DNA of 43,742 nucleotides from NCBI GenBank assembly GCA_002340325.1, contig DDLV01000053.1, forward strand, positions 1-43,742, written 5' to 3'. Below are positions 41,681 to 43,742 of this stretch, piece after piece. The translations under genes and the position numbers were made by a program. Under the pieces are notes generated by a model. That model was not told where the DNA came from, did not search any database, and saw only the letters and a program-made list of their open reading frames with translations. The DNA is from Glaciecola sp. UBA2563. GTDB taxonomy: Bacteria > Pseudomonadota > Gammaproteobacteria > Enterobacterales > Alteromonadaceae. Within the stretch, counting starts at the first letter, position 1, and each line of letters opens with the position of its first letter.

Positions 41681-43684
41681 CTAACCACTCTCCAAATTCA
41701 TCAACGAACGCAACTTGTTTCTGAGCTTATTCTGCTCGTTATCGACTTGAGAAATCACAACCGAGTAGTACAGCTCCTCTCTTGCGTCTTTGACTGTATC
41801 GACAAATTCTTTTACGTCATAAGCGCTGATGTAGTCAGATTGCGGTTTATAAGAGTGTTGCACTTTCAGCAAATTGCTATGAGCTTCTGTCGTACGCTGG
41901 TAGTTAAAAAAGCTGTTTTCAAATTTCAAATTCCCGTCGGTTAAATCCCACTCTATTTCATCGTGAAGCTGTACTTTTATGTTGTGTACCACTTCAATAT
42001 TTTCATGGTTAACATAGGGAGAGCGTCTATCAATTTTTTCGGGGACGGTTAGGAAGCTGTTTAAGCCCTCTCCATACAAAGGGATCGTTCTATATCCCCC
42101 TTCTAACTCCCAATAGTTATTAATAAGCACGGAACCGTTAATTGTAAAAACATTGGCTATTTGGTCATCAATTACTTCCAAATCGTTTTGCATGTCGCTG
42201 AACGAAAACAGGTTTTTGTAATAATCACTGATGAATGTCTGTAATTCCGATTTACCCTCAGTCTTCATATACAAGCGGTAATGCTGCGCTTTGTGACCTG
42301 TAAGTACCCAAGAGAATTCAAGTGATACGGGTTGGTCATAAGCTGTGGAAATGAATTGCTCCGAGACCTCAGTACGACTCAACGTACCATCCTTGCTATC
42401 CATCGCAATCAGATTTTCAGTTTTATTATCAACGAGAAGTGCAAGGCCATAGTACGGTGAAGAAACTTCGTGCAATGAACCCTTTAAGCCATCGGTGGTA
42501 CCGTCAATCCAGAATACTTCGTCGTCTATCACAACTTTATTGATGACGTGATCAAAAGCACCAGGACTGGGTAATCTATCACCCACGCCTTTATTGTTTT
42601 CATATGACACTAGTGCAGGCCATGATTGCACATTGTATTTAGATAAAAGACTCGTTATCAAAAGCGCTTTGTCTTTACAGTCACCAAATTTTCGTTCAAA
42701 AACTAGATTTGGATGCCTGGGTTTGTGCGAATTTATCGCTAGCTCAAGTCCAAAGTAACGAATATCATTTTGCACATAATCAACTACTGTTCTTACGTAT
42801 TGTTTTGTGTTTTCAGCATTCTCCCACCATTTCTGATTCAGCTTTGTCAGTGTGTCATTTAATTCATGGTCAAGTGTGTAAAGCCCTTCCGACCATTTCG
42901 CAACTTCATTCCATGATGTGAATTCAGAAAACTCAACTCTGTCGAAATACTGATACCAACTTGGATAACCATCCTCGTGTGGTTCTGCTTTTACATTGGT
43001 ATCCTGCCATCGATATGAAATGTATTCCTCTGAATACTCTGCTACGACGTCAATATCGGATCCCATCACTTTATGGTTTAGAGGCGTCTCTTTGTCTGAA
43101 AAGATGCTGATGTTGACCTTATCGACATCGATATTCCAACTTGTTGTGAATGATGCAAACTTTCTATTCTCAAAAACAGGATTGCTCCCTTTTATAGTGT
43201 ACGAAAAATCAATAATGTCATGTTCCTGCACATCATTTAGGATGGGGTAAACAGAGACTTCGCCAGTAAAAATTTTTTTGCTTAAGTCTTGTTCCTGTTG
43301 AATTATTTTTAGTTCAACATCTGACTGGTCAATAGTTTTGCCGTCGCGAATAAGATGAATTTTGTGAATGCTAACCGTCTGGTAATCAGGTATGAAGCTA
43401 ATGAACAATTCAGAAGCGGAAGAAAGACCTTGCTTATTGTTGACCTGTTGGACTAAGCGGAAAAAACTGTCCTGCGTTTCAAGAGTAAAGTTAACTTGCG
43501 AGTCCATAAGTAAATAACTGATGCTTGCATCTTTGGCGTCAGTCGATTGTAGCTCGTAAGTTACTTCATCCAGCCACGCTGGTTCTTTAGCATAACTTAC
43601 TTTATCTTCATGAGCGGATAGCGCGTGCGTGTGATAGGAGAGGATAAACGCTAAACCAAAACAAATAAGACGCTTTATCTTCAT
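41681..43684 (-). CDS. Exported DUF3857 plus transglutaminase-like protein
   Basis: About 667 residues from the ATG at 43684, which has AGGAG eight bases upstream; an upstream in-frame ATG at 43732 is disfavoured. A signal peptide (RLICFGLAFILSYHTHALSA) is followed by a DUF3857 beta domain (~60-260) and a transglutaminase-like fold. The full triad is visible: Cys336 in KFGDCKDKALL, His379 in AFDHVINKV and Asp394 in FWIDGTTDG. A further beta-rich domain lies at the C-terminus (~450-640). Such proteins are periplasmic, with peptidase or cross-linking activity suspected but not shown. Confidence 0.88.
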   Translation of the reverse strand: MKIKRLICFGLAFILSYHTHALSAHEDKVSYAKEPAWLDEVTYELQSTDAKDASISYLLMDSQVNFTLETQDSFFRLVQQVNNKQGLSSASELFISFIPDYQTVSIHKIHLIRDGKTIDQSDVELKIIQQEQDLSKKIFTGEVSVYPILNDVQEHDIIDFSYTIKGSNPVFENRKFASFTTSWNIDVDKVNISIFSDKETPLNHKVMGSDIDVVAEYSEEYISYRWQDTNVKAEPHEDGYPSWYQYFDRVEFSEFTSWNEVAKWSEGLYTLDHELNDTLTKLNQKWWENAENTKQYVRTVVDYVQNDIRYFGLELAINSHKPRHPNLVFERKFGDCKDKALLITSLLSKYNVQSWPALVSYENNKGVGDRLPSPGAFDHVINKVVIDDEVFWIDGTTDGLKGSLHEVSSPYYGLALLVDNKTENLIAMDSKDGTLSRTEVSEQFISTAYDQPVSLEFSWVLTGHKAQHYRLYMKTEGKSELQTFISDYYKNLFSFSDMQNDLEVIDDQIANVFTINGSVLINNYWELEGGYRTIPLYGEGLNSFLTVPEKIDRRSPYVNHENIEVVHNIKVQLHDEIEWDLTDGNLKFENSFFNYQRTTEAHSNLLKVQHSYKPQSDYISAYDVKEFVDTVKDAREELYYSVVISQVDNEQNKLRNKLRSLMNLESG

Positions 43685-43742
43685 AAACCTCTCCTTACTT
43701 CGTTTGATTTTGAGCAATGGTGACGTGGTCAACCAAAATTGA

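Overview
The window looks like a chromosomal segment of a marine gammaproteobacterium, probably an Alteromonadales relative. The basis is moderate to low G+C, Gram-negative lipoprotein and exported-hydrolase genes, KefB-type and PuuD-type proteins, Rho-independent terminators and good Shine-Dalgarno sites. Most of it is ordinary metabolic chromosome, with one accessory island and one family of unusual palindromic repeats.

Layout. 1-3.6 kb: the end of an S9 peptidase gene, a pirin gene with a palindrome inside its promoter, and a convergent S9 peptidase gene. 3.6-6.9 kb: an accessory, phage-flavoured island. It holds a near-consensus promoter, a short terminated transcription unit, about 880 bases of hairpin-dense non-coding sequence containing a tRNA-like module, then tRNA-Glu(UUC) and tRNA-Gln(UUG), a small RelA/SpoT-type HD hydrolase, a cREC-type receiver protein and a frameshifted membrane ORF. 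The position and make-up of the hairpin-dense stretch recall the giant 'ornate' RNAs (GOLLD, ROOL) that sit beside phage tRNAs; identity with either is not shown. 6.9-12.9 kb: a KefB-like antiporter, an unknown exported protein, a TetR-SDR pair sharing a 22-bp operator, a double cupin and a GAF-repeat protein.

12.9-23.2 kb: a nearly complete purine-degradation locus. On the minus strand run xdhA-xdhB-xdhC-uraD-uraH-guaD-puuD (guanine to xanthine to urate to hydroxyisourate to OHCU to allantoin). Divergently run a RutR-like TetR gene and puuE (allantoin to allantoate). A RutR-type palindrome lies in the shared upstream region. No base permease and no allantoate-degrading enzyme are in the window.

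23.2-43.7 kb: a phasin-helix-hairpin-helix fusion, a HerA-like ATPase (DUF853), a TauE/SafE transporter, a methyltransferase, a VOC protein, a two-domain SGNH hydrolase plus trypsin-like protease (a possible conflict-type effector), a periplasmic GH13 amylase, a divergent serine-hydrolase/NamZ pair suggesting peptidoglycan-sugar salvage, and three large surface or periplasmic proteins.

Three intergenic palindromic elements (21.2, 26.2 and 33.0 kb) each have long inverted arms unique to that copy. In the first two, the arms enclose two small hairpins with conserved hexaloops of the form NTCCNT and stems that change in compensating fashion; the third is a diverged relative. These elements and the large RNA candidate are the two most interesting signals.
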